Shown here one piece after another: positions 37,601 to 46,248 of a DNA stretch of 64,000 nt. The translations under genes were made by a program, and so were the position numbers. The notes under the pieces were generated by a model. The model saw only the letters and a list, made by a program, of their open reading frames with translations. It was not told the DNA's origin and did not search any database. The stretch's first letter is position 1; the number at the start of each line of letters is the position of its first letter. This DNA is from Varanus komodoensis (lineage: Eukaryota > Chordata > Lepidosauria > Squamata > Varanidae), in assembly GCF_004798865.1 (NCBI RefSeq), contig NW_025336236.1, positions 1,095,365-1,159,364 of the forward strand, given 5' to 3'.

Positions 37601-40600
37601 TAAGATGTCTTTGAACCCTTTATGTTTGATACTGTGCTGTACTACTGCCTTGGGAGTATGAAAAGGTGCCACCTGGATGTTCCTAGTAGAATGAGTTTTA
37701 TGAAGGAATTTGTACTGTGCATATTTTCAGTTTTGTTCACTTTTCTAGAGTCAATATTTCTCATTGTGTAGGGAATGCCTTCCTATTTCTTAGATTTGAA
37801 ACATTCTGTAGCAGAATCACCAGAAGTTCTTTTTAAAATGTTCCTAATTTTCAGACTGTGAATCTATTTTTCCTTTCTTGTTTCTTTAAGGTAACTTTTT
37901 AAAAATCATTTTCCAACCTGCTATTCTTTTAACTAAGAATGAAGATGTGGTGGTTCAAGAAAAACAGGTGGCATCTGTTTCTCAATGTTACAGAGCTACC
38001 ACAGATGATGGAAATCAGATGATGGCAAAAGATGAATCTCAAAGCTGGCAAGTGAATGCACACAAAGAAGTGGGAAAGGAGACCTCACATTCCAAGAAAA
38101 ATTCTGATATTTCATTTTTAATAGTAAATGGGAAACAGAGAGGAAAGCAACTGTTTGTGGATCTTGGTAAATATAGATGCATTTCATGCACAACTTTGTT
38201 CATACTGTTCTCAAATATGTGTAGAAGTTTAATTCCAATTTTTCATCTAGTTTTTTCACTTTATTATATGAAATTGCCCTGTGTGGAACCAGTAAATCAT
38301 TTGCTAGGTACTGTCTGACTGCCAGTAGCATGAGGAAGCCTGTAGCAGTCCAAAGTCTCTTGCAGAGGTCCAAGGTTTCATGAGGAAGCCTGTGGTGCTT
38401 ACTAGCATTTTTGTTCCAAACTCTATGTGCACCTCCATGTACAGAAATGTTATGGATAACTATGTTTATATTGTAAGTTTATTTTGTGCATGTTTGTTGC
38501 AAATTGGTATGGAGATGAAGGCTCATTCCCTGTGAATTTATTTACTGTTACAACACATTTTTTTTTAAAAAACTGCGCTTCTTGCAGCTCTTAGCCTCTT
38601 GCTCCTAGAAGTTCTCTCCAGGCTTCTCTCAGCCACTTTTGAGACTTTTAAAAGTTCCTCACTCTTTTTCTTCAGTCCATCTAGGACTCTCTGACTGATC
38701 TTTTAACCAGTGCTGAACCTGTCCCTTCCCTCTAGCTAGAACCTGCAGGCAATCAACTGAATTTTACTGGAATTGCTGCACCTTTATTGTTTTCAAACAA
38801 TTAATATAAATAAAATGGCTACAAACTGACTGATTGTAACCTGATCAGTAGTATGCCGCTGTTGTTCCATGTTGTCATATTATCTCATTCTGACTTATAG
38901 TAATCCTATGGATGAAAGCCCTCCAAAATATTCTGTCTGTACCAACCCTACTCAGCTCTTATAAACTTAAGGCAGGGACTTCCTTTATGGAATTGAGCCC
39001 CCTCATATTTACTTTTGCCCTTCTCCTAGCACAGGCCACATCTTGCCTGATGAAACTAATGAGTTCAGCAACAGTTTGTGGAATGCCATGTGCAACACTT
39101 TATGGAATGACTTGCAGAACAGATTATGAAACACTGCAGTGCTTTGTGAAACTTGTTCAAGGACTAAAACAAGGTTTCTGCAAGATTGGTACTTGTGAAA
39201 TAACTCAGACTAAAATTTGAATTCTGAAATTTTGCTGAATTGATGTTTCTGTCAGACGGGTTACATTCTTCTCAGTCAAGGCCTACTCGCTTCTTTTATA
39301 AATACACAAGGGAAAAAAAATCCCTCTTCCATGAGCACCCAATATGCAGCTTTGTCATATGAGCATGGATCTTTAGGTCCTGTGGATAGGATGTTAAAAC
39401 AAAATGAAGCAATACTGCTTCACTATTTGATATATTGAATATGTGTGCTTATTCTGGTTTACATCTATTTTTATAGAATTATTTATAGAGAGCTATAAAT
39501 CAGGACAGTTTAAGCCTGCTTTGGCAGACTGAGACCAGTGGCCTTTAAACACACTTAATTGTTGATGTATAGCCCTCGGTTCCAAAATCCATAGACAATT
39601 GTAAATATAGCCAATACCTCTTTCTTACTGTAGGAGTTTATTCAAAGAACAGAAACTTCCGGTTATACAAGTCATCCAAAGCCGGAAACTGTGTCATTTT
39701 AGATATTGCTGAAGATAACAAGTTTGTTCCTAAACCTGCAAAGAATTCTTGCATAGAAGAACAGTATTTTTTTTCCTCTTTGATCTGTAATGTAAGGTAA
39801 CTAAGTTACACTTCATTGGAATTCAGAATTATTTTCCTAATTCTTCTTAATGTTACTGAATTGTGTTCATTGTTCAACCTGCAACAGCAGTGAATGATAC
39901 ATGCTTGGCTATCACCTTGTCACTGTTTGGAATCCTGGGAGATTTAAGGGAAATTTGCCCAGTAAAGTGTTAAATTGCTAAAAGTGTGCATTTCTGGTAG
40001 CTTGCCAGACCTCCCTTTATCTGCCACCACTGGTGCACTGTTGAGAGTTTTCCCTCTTAGCAAGGGAATCCCTTATCAGGGATTCCTGAGATAAAGAAGG
40101 CTTCTCCTCACTGGTGCTCAGAAGAGGATCCTCAGACTTGTAGATTTTGCGCATGTGCAGCCCCCTAGTACTGCTTGATGTGGCTCTCAGCCAGAAACTG
40201 TGGTCATTCCCCTTGGTTGTCCTTACCTAAGGAATGGGTTATTTCCAGATCTCTCTCTGAAGCTAGAAAGATGGCTGGGTGGCAAGACAATGATTTCTCC
40301 TTGCTCTGCCTCTTCTCTTGCAATCTTTTGCTTTGAATACACACATGAATAAACGTGTGTTTATTGTATCAGTGATTTATGCATTTGCTTCTCAAATCAC
40401 TTAGGGGAAACTATGCAAGTTGAATTAATAGATTATTTTAATGTATGTCTGTACTGCATGACCACAGAATACAAAAGGGAACAGAGGCAAAATATGTTTG
40501 TGGCTTGTTAGTTTGAGATTTTGTTCTTCAATCCTTTGTTTCTTCTGTTTTTCATCAGATTTTCAGACGGTTTCAAAATTTTGACTTGTGAGAACCCAAA

Positions 40601-43600
40601 AGAGGAAAGAGAAAAATCTAGGCATGTCGATGGCAACATTTTAAATTGCTATTTAGGTAATTCTGTTAAATCTTATTTAAATTTCATTGATTTAAATCAA
40701 TAGAAATTGATATAAATAATGCTATGGCAAAATTCAAAATACCCCAGTTGACTGTGAATCTTACCACATCCAAATATTTCTGTGAAAATTCTATCTCTTA
40801 AATACAAACTTGAAAAAATACATATTCAAGAAACTTTATTAGTGTGCTGTAACTTATCTGTCAATTTAACATTTTGGAAGCTTGTGATAATTAACCATGA
40901 TGCACATAAGAGGAATTTATTAATTTGAGTAAGTTTAATGTTTATTAATTTGAACGAGAGATATGATAAGCTAGTTAGATTTGACTTTTTCCTGTGCAGA
41001 CTTAAGAAGGCCCAGAAGTCAGTTTTCTTTGAAGAATGCATATAACTACTTATGGTGTGATGTGCCTGGAACCTGTTCACAATAGGATAAACTCAGACAA
41101 GCTAGAACGATTTTGGTAGAATAAAAAGACTCTTCTTGTATCAATACAATGAGGCCCTAGCTAGATTTTTGAAAGTATTCATGTCCTTTCTGATTGTGTA
41201 GATGCTATAGAAGAATAAGTTCAAAATCTTTTGTACCTTTTATAGACCCCATAGGAGGATATGAATGGTCACCTTATCCAGAAATTGATAACTTCGTTCT
41301 CTCTTTAGTTAATAAAGATAACATCTGTGGAGGTAAGGACTTTTTTTGGTATCCAGCAGAAACAGGTGATTTTTCAAAGTATTGAAGTCATTTTGAAAAC
41401 TCTTATTTTGCAGGGATAAGACGATGGAATTACTTTTCTCTTGAACAGCTTCTTGTATATGATATCTCCAACTATCGCTGGTGTGAAAATATTGGCAGAG
41501 CTCACAAAAGTAACAATATATTGTATGTAAACTTTCATGTCACTCTTAAAATAGTTTGAGGGGTTTGTAAATTTTAATTGAGTATTTTTTTGGATTCAAG
41601 TCATTACAATATATTATAACGTATTATAATGTAATGCAAGAATTTCACAAAAATGACAAGGTGAGAATTTATGTAACATTAAGAATTTTCCTTTGCAATG
41701 AATCCAAGCAAGATATACCAGCATCTAGTGAATGAGAACATTCTAACTGAGAGCAGTCCTTTCTATTTTTATATACAGATTTCCAAGTGTGACAGTAAAT
41801 TGTATATGTGCTTTGTGCATTTTTCAAATTCTAAAGAGCCATGTACACATTAAAATTTTGTGCTGTCCTGTGCTGTGCACTAGTGAACTGCAGTGTGCTG
41901 CACCTGTCTACTCAACATAAACTAGACTGAGTTCAATTAATTGTACTCCTAGTTAAGAGTGTATAGGGGTATAAGCAGAATTAATCCCCCGTTCCTAGTG
42001 AAATCTGGATTCTTGATTTAAAATAACTGAATTATCTAATTATTCATGCATGCCAGTCAATAAATTATTGGAACTTTGGGCAGTATCCAGAATGGTACTT
42101 ATGCCTTTGCCAATATCATGTTGATTCTTTTATGAAAATGGTGCCCACTGTTTGCAGGATGGAGATCTAATGCTTCTGCAGGCAACCAGAAATGAAGAGA
42201 AACTCCTTTCTGGAACGGGGCAAGTCAGTGGAGCTCACATAATGGTTCTCTGCTGACTTTCTGATCTAGAAATGAATGCTTCTCTAGGAACCATTACATT
42301 GCCATTGCACAAGCAAAGCATCCCGCTTGAGCAGAGGTATCAGCAGGACTACTGTATGCACAATAGCATAAGCATCATATTAAATATTGCCCTTTAAGCA
42401 TGCCTAACTTGGTGCAGTACTTCAGTCATGTGTAATCATGACTGAAGACTTTTTTATTGACTGCTTTTCATTTTCAATTTTTAAAAACATTTCCTGTTGA
42501 ATTTAACCAGTTCTTATAAGGTATTTGTAAGGTACTTCCACCTTGGAATCAAAGGAATTTGCCCACAGTAGGAAACTCTGCACTCTGATATGTTCACTGA
42601 GAGAGCTGATCAGCTGATCATTTGAACTAATAGTACAGATCATGATCTGCTTACATATTACATGGACTTTCTGCCTACCTTGTAACACTGTATTTCATGT
42701 GTAGTCAGGAAGTCTGTATGTAACTCTCTTGACAGAGTAGGCTAAAGATCATTGGACTTTCATTTTACACATATGGATAGTTCAAGTCAGTGTATTATAC
42801 AATTGGTAACAAACTAGAAATGTTTAGCATTAATAATTTGGAGTAGAGCTAGAAACCATAGCAGTTAAGAGTGTTTCCACTGAGTGCCAAACTGAATCTA
42901 ACATCTCTCTATTTGAAGGATTGTAGTAGATTTGAAAAATGAGCATTGGTATCAAAAATGCCATGACCCTATTTGCAGAGCAGAAAACTTCAAGTCAGAA
43001 TGTAAGTACTTGTGTATAACCTAAAATATTAGTTACAGATTTTAAATATTATAACTAACATACTGACTTGTATATGTGATATAGGTTATCCGTTACCAGC
43101 TGAAGTATGCCTCCCATTCCTTTTTGAAGAGGTATGTTTTTCTCACTAAATAAGAAAGTTAGAAAATGATGAAAAGTGAGGAAGCTTAAGATAAAATTGT
43201 GACTGTATTTCTAAGCCTACTTTAAATATAACTAAGATTTCCTAGGCCTTTAATATTGCACTAGACTTTGCACCAACTCACACTTTTGTATTTTGCATGA
43301 ATATGCATAAAACTGAAAATGGAGACACAGTCAAAGGGGAGTTCATGCAACATGACAACCCACCCTGGGAATAAATGATGCAGTGTGGGTTGTTTACCCT
43401 GTTTGTGCTCCCCCACATTCCTCAGTCCTTCAGCCACTCTCTTACTGTTCCTACTGACACAACCATCTTGTATATCCTGTCCCCACTTTACTCCCAAGAC
43501 CATCCAAAATGAGTGGGCTGTAGATATTTCCCTTGGTAATCCTTTGGCTTTAATGTGTCAAACTGGCATTTCTCAGTGTCTTTCACCTTTGGAAAATTTC

Positions 43601-44936
43601 TTGTTTTTCCAACTAGATGGAGACATTCAAGGGTTTTATAGGTCTCCTTCTCTGGACAGTTAGTGTGTTTCCTGTATGACTGTCAAAAGCATGTCAAGGT
43701 GGCAGGGTGGGATGCAGTGAATGGTGCTGCGTTTGAGGAAAGCCCCCCTCCCCCCGCAATTCCATCTTCTCAAGCTTAATTCAATGTCTGGGCAATTTGG
43801 ACATCCTGACTTAAAGGTTCATTTTGCAGTGCTGAGGATACCACATCTGAATCACTTTTCCTATCTCTGCAACCCACTTAAGCAACTTGCATATGGTTCG
43901 TCTGCTTTTAACACCAACATTGGCAGCTGCTCTGTGTATAACAATACTCTTGCAGTTTATGTATTGAATTTACATCAAAAGTGGTGCTCAAGATGTGTTA
44001 CAGAGAAGCAGCAACCACCTCTCAGTCATGAGAGTGCAAAATTCCAAGTTAAAGAACATGCCACTGTCGCAGCAGATGAAGCAAGCCCATAGGAGCTGGT
44101 GTATGTGTGTGAGTACAGTCACTTGATCTGATCTGTGTCAACTAAAAAGTATTCTGTTACAGAAATTATTGGATAATGTTCAAATTTCACCTGCAGATAT
44201 CTGTGACAGCTCATTCACCCATACACATAATATAACCAGTGAATGATGGACATGCATATGTGAGCTACTTTTGTACTTTTAGTTTACTGAAAGACCCTAA
44301 CTGATTAGAAAGTGTCCTCTTGAGACTTCGTGACCTGCTGAAACATTCAGTAGCCATTGCATATTCTTTATTTGATAGGTTGCAGAGGGATTATAGCTTT
44401 CATGCATGTCATCAAGCCCCAACGCAATAGGGCTTTTCCTAACTACTACATATGAATGACCTATGGGGTATAAGCTTATTTATAATACAAGGTTATTTAA
44501 CATTCAGACGCTTCTGAAATTCAAATTGTAACAGGATAGGACAAAGAGTGGCTTATGTTATTAACTAGGAAATCCCAGCATGATCTCTCCAAACGTGTTA
44601 ATGTTTGCTTTAAAGGATGAAGAATGTGTCTATATAATGGATGACAATGGGAACATTGAAGAAAAATCAGCAACCCATTCTGATCATACAAGCTTCTCAA
44701 CTGTCACATATTTAACTCCAGTACAAGAAAGCAGAGAGACAAATGCTGAGAAAACTTTGAGCATCAAATGGGAGGAAGAGGAGGCTGGCATTTATTTTTT
44801 CAAAACTTCTGAAGATGTAGAACTAGCTGAAGCTGTTGATACTTTCCAGCTGCAGAAGAACTGGATTGATGAAATACCTGATGAGATCTTAGTAGATGCT
44901 TTAATAAAACATGAAATTAAAGAAATCAAAGAGTAA
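28664..44936 (+). CDS. PRIMPOL: DNA-directed primase/polymerase PrimPol (thirteen coding exons)
   Basis: Coding exons: 28664-28673, 29771-29955, 33197-33288, 36372-36513, 37232-37379, 37891-38166, 39634-39796, 40559-40656, 41246-41332, 41414-41522, 42919-43001, 43085-43131, 44616-44936; joined 586 residues plus stop (human 560). PrimPol is an archaeo-eukaryotic primase-superfamily enzyme that reprimes stalled forks and works in nucleus and mitochondria. Visible: the metal-binding DxE motif Asp121/Glu123 (KLYFDLEF), the SxH motif Ser174/His176 (KFSSHLIFQL), the third catalytic Asp283 (LFVDLG), the nucleotide-contacting stretch NRNFRLYKSSK, and the zinc knuckle Cys424, His431, Cys451, Cys456 (WCENIGRAH ... 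KCHDPIC). The C-terminal RPA-binding motifs align at about 533-557 and 564-578 (IDEIPDEILVDAL). The start ATG sits in a ten-base coding stretch with context ACCATGA, and phase is correct in all twelve introns. The introns carry an L1 tail, a SINE, and CR1 and LINE fragments. Nothing suggests decay. Confidence 0.97.
29771..29955 (+). CDS. PRIMPOL: PRIMPOL coding exon 2
   Basis: Acceptor ACTTTAG, donor GTATGA. It encodes KQRKRTWEEKMKDVKELASS through AIHFAKTCKE, aligning with the N-terminus of human PrimPol (WEAKLKQIEERASHYERKPL...). Leaves in phase 0. Confidence 0.93.
30355..30575 (-). mobile_element. CR1 LINE ORF2 C-terminal fragment
   Basis: The minus strand shows NSRTQDHPVN, GKIKVFLHTMHSYIMKFSA and GHGH, a decayed form of the CR1 end motif NSRTRGHPMKL...DKRKYFFTQ...LWNSLPREVV. 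Frame is broken. It lies in PRIMPOL intron 2, antisense to the gene. Confidence 0.65.
31025..31140 (-). mobile_element. LINE 3'-UTR remnant
   Basis: ACTTTTGTCTGCCGTCCCCC, ATCTTGGGATGGCTCACAAT and the following A/T-rich AATCAATAAAATC resemble reversed LINE 3' tails such as that at 34090. Short and old. Confidence 0.4.
32020..32350 (-). mobile_element. tRNA-derived SINE, third family, with target-site duplication
   Basis: On the minus strand a tRNA-like head (CCAGTGGTTTAATCTGC; B box GCAGGTTCGAATCTGCAC) leads into a body with CTTTCGAACTGCAAGGTTGG and GTGGTCATGTGGCCGGCATG when read on the plus strand, ending TTTACCTTTACTTTA. The perfect 10-bp repeat GGCAGATTAG flanks it at 32020-32029 and 32341-32350. 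The body is a familiar squamate SINE. It lies in PRIMPOL intron 2. Confidence 0.85.
33197..33288 (+). CDS. PRIMPOL: PRIMPOL coding exon 3
   Basis: Acceptor TTAAAAG, donor GTAAGT. It encodes EVHVFALEKHPEKKQRIYLV and then TTYIELWFYY, aligning with human DVHVFALECKVGDGQRIYLV. Leaves in phase 2. Confidence 0.94.
34085..34626 (-). mobile_element. LINE 3' end (CR1/L2/L3 group), reversed
   Basis: The minus strand from 34626 reads SYSHITPVLYQLHCFPVEVR, AQFKVLVLTYKALNSLGPGY and LKECLFPYMPSHPL, homologous to the 52375 copy. The plus-strand 5' end of the block (TTTATATGCCATCACCAC, TCTCAAGACAGCTTACAAAT) is its reversed 3' UTR. The body between is frameshifted. Lies in PRIMPOL intron 3. Confidence 0.8.
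34743..34880. repeat. Dispersed short inverted repeat, degraded copy
   Basis: GGGTTGCCTTTCCCAAACTG, GTTGGCCATGCTAGCTAAGG, then AACATCTGGACAGCAGTGGG keep the order and flanks of the 16390 family. Confidence 0.45.
36372..36513 (+). CDS. PRIMPOL: PRIMPOL coding exon 4 (catalytic DxE)
   Basis: Acceptor CATCTAG, donor GTAATG. It encodes LMHCYEVIPETAVCKLYFDL, then EF; the metal-binding Asp121 and Glu123 correspond to human Asp114 and Glu116. Leaves in phase 0. Confidence 0.96.
37232..37379 (+). CDS. PRIMPOL: PRIMPOL coding exon 5 (SxH motif)
   Basis: Acceptor TTCTCAG, donor GTAAGC. It encodes FVCKKLDEYYEVKCSAEDIL..., then KFSSHLIFQL with Ser174/His176. Leaves in phase 1. Confidence 0.96.
37891..38166 (+). 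CDS. PRIMPOL: PRIMPOL coding exon 6 (linker and third catalytic Asp)
   Basis: Acceptor TTTAAG, donor GTAAAT. It opens GNFLKIIFQPA, continues through a poorly conserved Ser/Lys/Gln-rich linker, and ends SFLIVNGKQRGKQLFVDLG with catalytic Asp283. Phase 1 to phase 1. Confidence 0.94.
39634..39796 (+). CDS. PRIMPOL: PRIMPOL coding exon 7
   Basis: Acceptor CTGTAG, donor GTAACT. It encodes VYSKNRNFRLYKSSKAGN..., the basic nucleotide-contacting segment, and ends FSSLICNV plus AG. Phase 1 to phase 2. Confidence 0.95.
40559..40656 (+). CDS. PRIMPOL: PRIMPOL coding exon 8
   Basis: Acceptor CATCAG, donor GTAATT. It encodes RFSDGFKILTCENPKEEREK and ends NILNCYL plus G. It aligns with human RFSDTLRILTCEPSQNKQKG. 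Phase 2 to phase 1. Confidence 0.92.
41246..41332 (+). CDS. PRIMPOL: PRIMPOL coding exon 9
   Basis: Acceptor TTATAG, donor GTAAGG. It encodes DPIGGYEWSPYPEIDNFVLS and then LVNKDNICG, closely matching human SPYPEVDHFVLSLVNKDGIK. Phase 1 to phase 1. Confidence 0.95.
41414..41522 (+). CDS. PRIMPOL: PRIMPOL coding exon 10 (zinc knuckle, first half)
   Basis: Acceptor TTGCAG, donor GTATGT. It encodes IRRWNYFSLEQLLVYDISNY and then RWCENIGRAHKSNNI, with zinc ligands Cys424 and His431. Phase 1 to phase 2. Confidence 0.96.
42919..43001 (+). CDS. PRIMPOL: PRIMPOL coding exon 11 (zinc knuckle, second half)
   Basis: Acceptor TTGAAG, donor GTAAGT. It encodes IVVDLKNEHWYQKCHDPICR and then AENFKSE, with zinc ligands Cys451 and Cys456. 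Phase 2 to phase 1. Confidence 0.95.
43085..43131 (+). CDS. PRIMPOL: PRIMPOL coding exon 12
   Basis: Acceptor ATATAG, donor GTATGT. It encodes CYPLPAEVCLPFLFEE, aligning with human CFPLPAEVCLLFLF. Phase 1 to phase 0. Confidence 0.94.
44616..44936 (+). CDS. PRIMPOL: PRIMPOL coding exon 13 (RPA-binding tail)
   Basis: Acceptor TTTAAAG. Opens DEECVYIMDDNG, passes a low-conservation Ser/Thr/Glu linker, then the acidic RPA-binding region (EEEEAGIYFFKTSEDVELAE, then IDEIPDEILVDAL). It ends with an eight-residue Lys/Glu tail that runs past the end of human PrimPol. TAA at 44934-44936. Candidate AATAAA signals follow at 45247-45252 and 45735-45740. Confidence 0.93.
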   Translation, partial: DEECVYIMDDNGNIEEKSATHSDHTSFSTVTYLTPVQESRETNAEKTLSIKWEEEEAGIYFFKTSEDVELAEAVDTFQLQKNWIDEIPDEILVDALIKHEIKEIKE

Positions 44937-46111
44937 CTATATGCAGTAAATTAGACTTAGCTGAATTAAACCAAATTAGTCATGGATCCTGTTGGTGGTA
45001 GTTAGATAAGCTAGTCCAACAGTATTTTCTTGAGAGCTCCCTGTAATATTAGTTATTCACTACAAGCAACCAACCTCTTACTATGGTGGATAAAGATTGA
45101 TGAGACAGCTTGTAGAAGTATTCACAGATTGCAGCAGTGATTTCTATGCCCAAAAGTACGGGTTTCATTAAATATCAAGATACCCATTATGGAAACGGGA
45201 TTGTTTTTAATTTGGAAGAAGCTTAGCACAATGAGGGATTCAAATGAATAAATTACCACAGTGTAGAAGACATACTTAATGAATTCTGTTCAGAGAACTA
45301 CATGTATTTTTAAAATGGAAGAAATAGTTCCAATACTGCAGTAATCCAGTAGTATTTATAGCCATGGTTCAAGTCTTATTCAAAAAACCTATGTTTACTG
45401 TTTTGCATAAAATGTAGGATTGCAGAATTAAGCAGTGTCTTCATTTTAGCTTTTTTAAAAACTTTGTCATAATTAGCATCAGAATTAAAACATAATTGAT
45501 GTAGATCCAGTTTGCACAATTGTAGAGTAACTAATTAGCCATTGTGGCTTGTTAGACACTCTGACCATTCCAGGAGTATTAGCATAATTACTTGTAGCAG
45601 CGCTGCTTGCAATTCTGTTACTGTTTATTATTATTACTGTTACTCTACTTGGCATATGCTTGGGGGGCAATAGCTATTACGGTTCATTTTGCCTGCAGTG
45701 AGTGCTCAAACGGAACCCTAATCCTAATATAGCAAATAAATTACTACTACTATAATGTTCAGAGGCTATTTCTTTCTTTTGCATCCATTTCATAACAAGG
45801 AAGAGACTAGAAAGTCAGTATTGTGGGAAAGCCATAAATGCCACTTTTTCCTGTGCACCAAAGTAAAGTAACTGAGCAAATGCATTCTGAGATTCCGTGA
45901 CTTACTATTCCTTTGCCTCAAACCTTGTGCTATTTGACAAAGCAGTCATTGGTCTTTATGCCAGTTTAGTAGAGCAAGACTAAAATCAACAAAGTTATGC
46001 TACAGTATCGTAACAGAGGCAAATCTCAATGAAAACCACTTAATACTTGGGTTTCCTGCTTCAATTATTACTATATGTCAATACATTTAAAGGGTGGCAG
46101 TGTAAAACATG
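44937..46111. other. Tail-to-tail gap between PRIMPOL and CENPU
   Basis: About 1.2 kb between the two stop codons. It should hold the PRIMPOL 3' UTR (AATAAA at 45247-45252 or 45735-45740) and any CENPU 3' UTR beyond 46112. No other gene or recognised repeat. Confidence 0.55.
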
Positions 46112-46117
46112 TTTATT
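46112..46117 (-). terminator. Candidate CENPU poly(A) signal
   Basis: AATAAA on the minus strand, eight bases past the CENPU stop codon. If used, the 3' UTR would be only a few tens of bases. A further AATAAA on this strand lies near 45625, in the intergenic gap. Confidence 0.35.
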
Positions 46118-46125
46118 TTATATTA

Positions 46126-46248
46126 CTAGCTTTTCTTCTGCAGATCCAAAGACTGTTGTATTTTTGCACTGATATTTCTGAAGTGACCTTCTGCTCCTAA
46201 AATTCTTCGTGATTCCACCAGAAGAGCAGGAAGGCTGGAAACACCATA
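46126..46248 (-). CDS. CENPU: CENPU coding exon 13 (terminal)
   Basis: Acceptor TTATGCAG. It encodes YGVSSLPALLVESRRILGAE, then GHFRNISAKIQQSLDLQKKS and TAG at 46128-46126, matching human YDSSSLPALLFKARTLLGAE and HLRNINHQLEKLLDQG. An AATAAA on this strand lies at 46117-46112. Confidence 0.96.
   Translation of the reverse strand, partial: YGVSSLPALLVESRRILGAEGHFRNISAKIQQSLDLQKKS

Noticed and set aside
38912-39220. 102-codon open frame in PRIMPOL intron 6
   Set aside because: No recognisable homology and no splice partners; repeated TTTATGGAATG/TTTGTGGAATG words give it an ordered look only.
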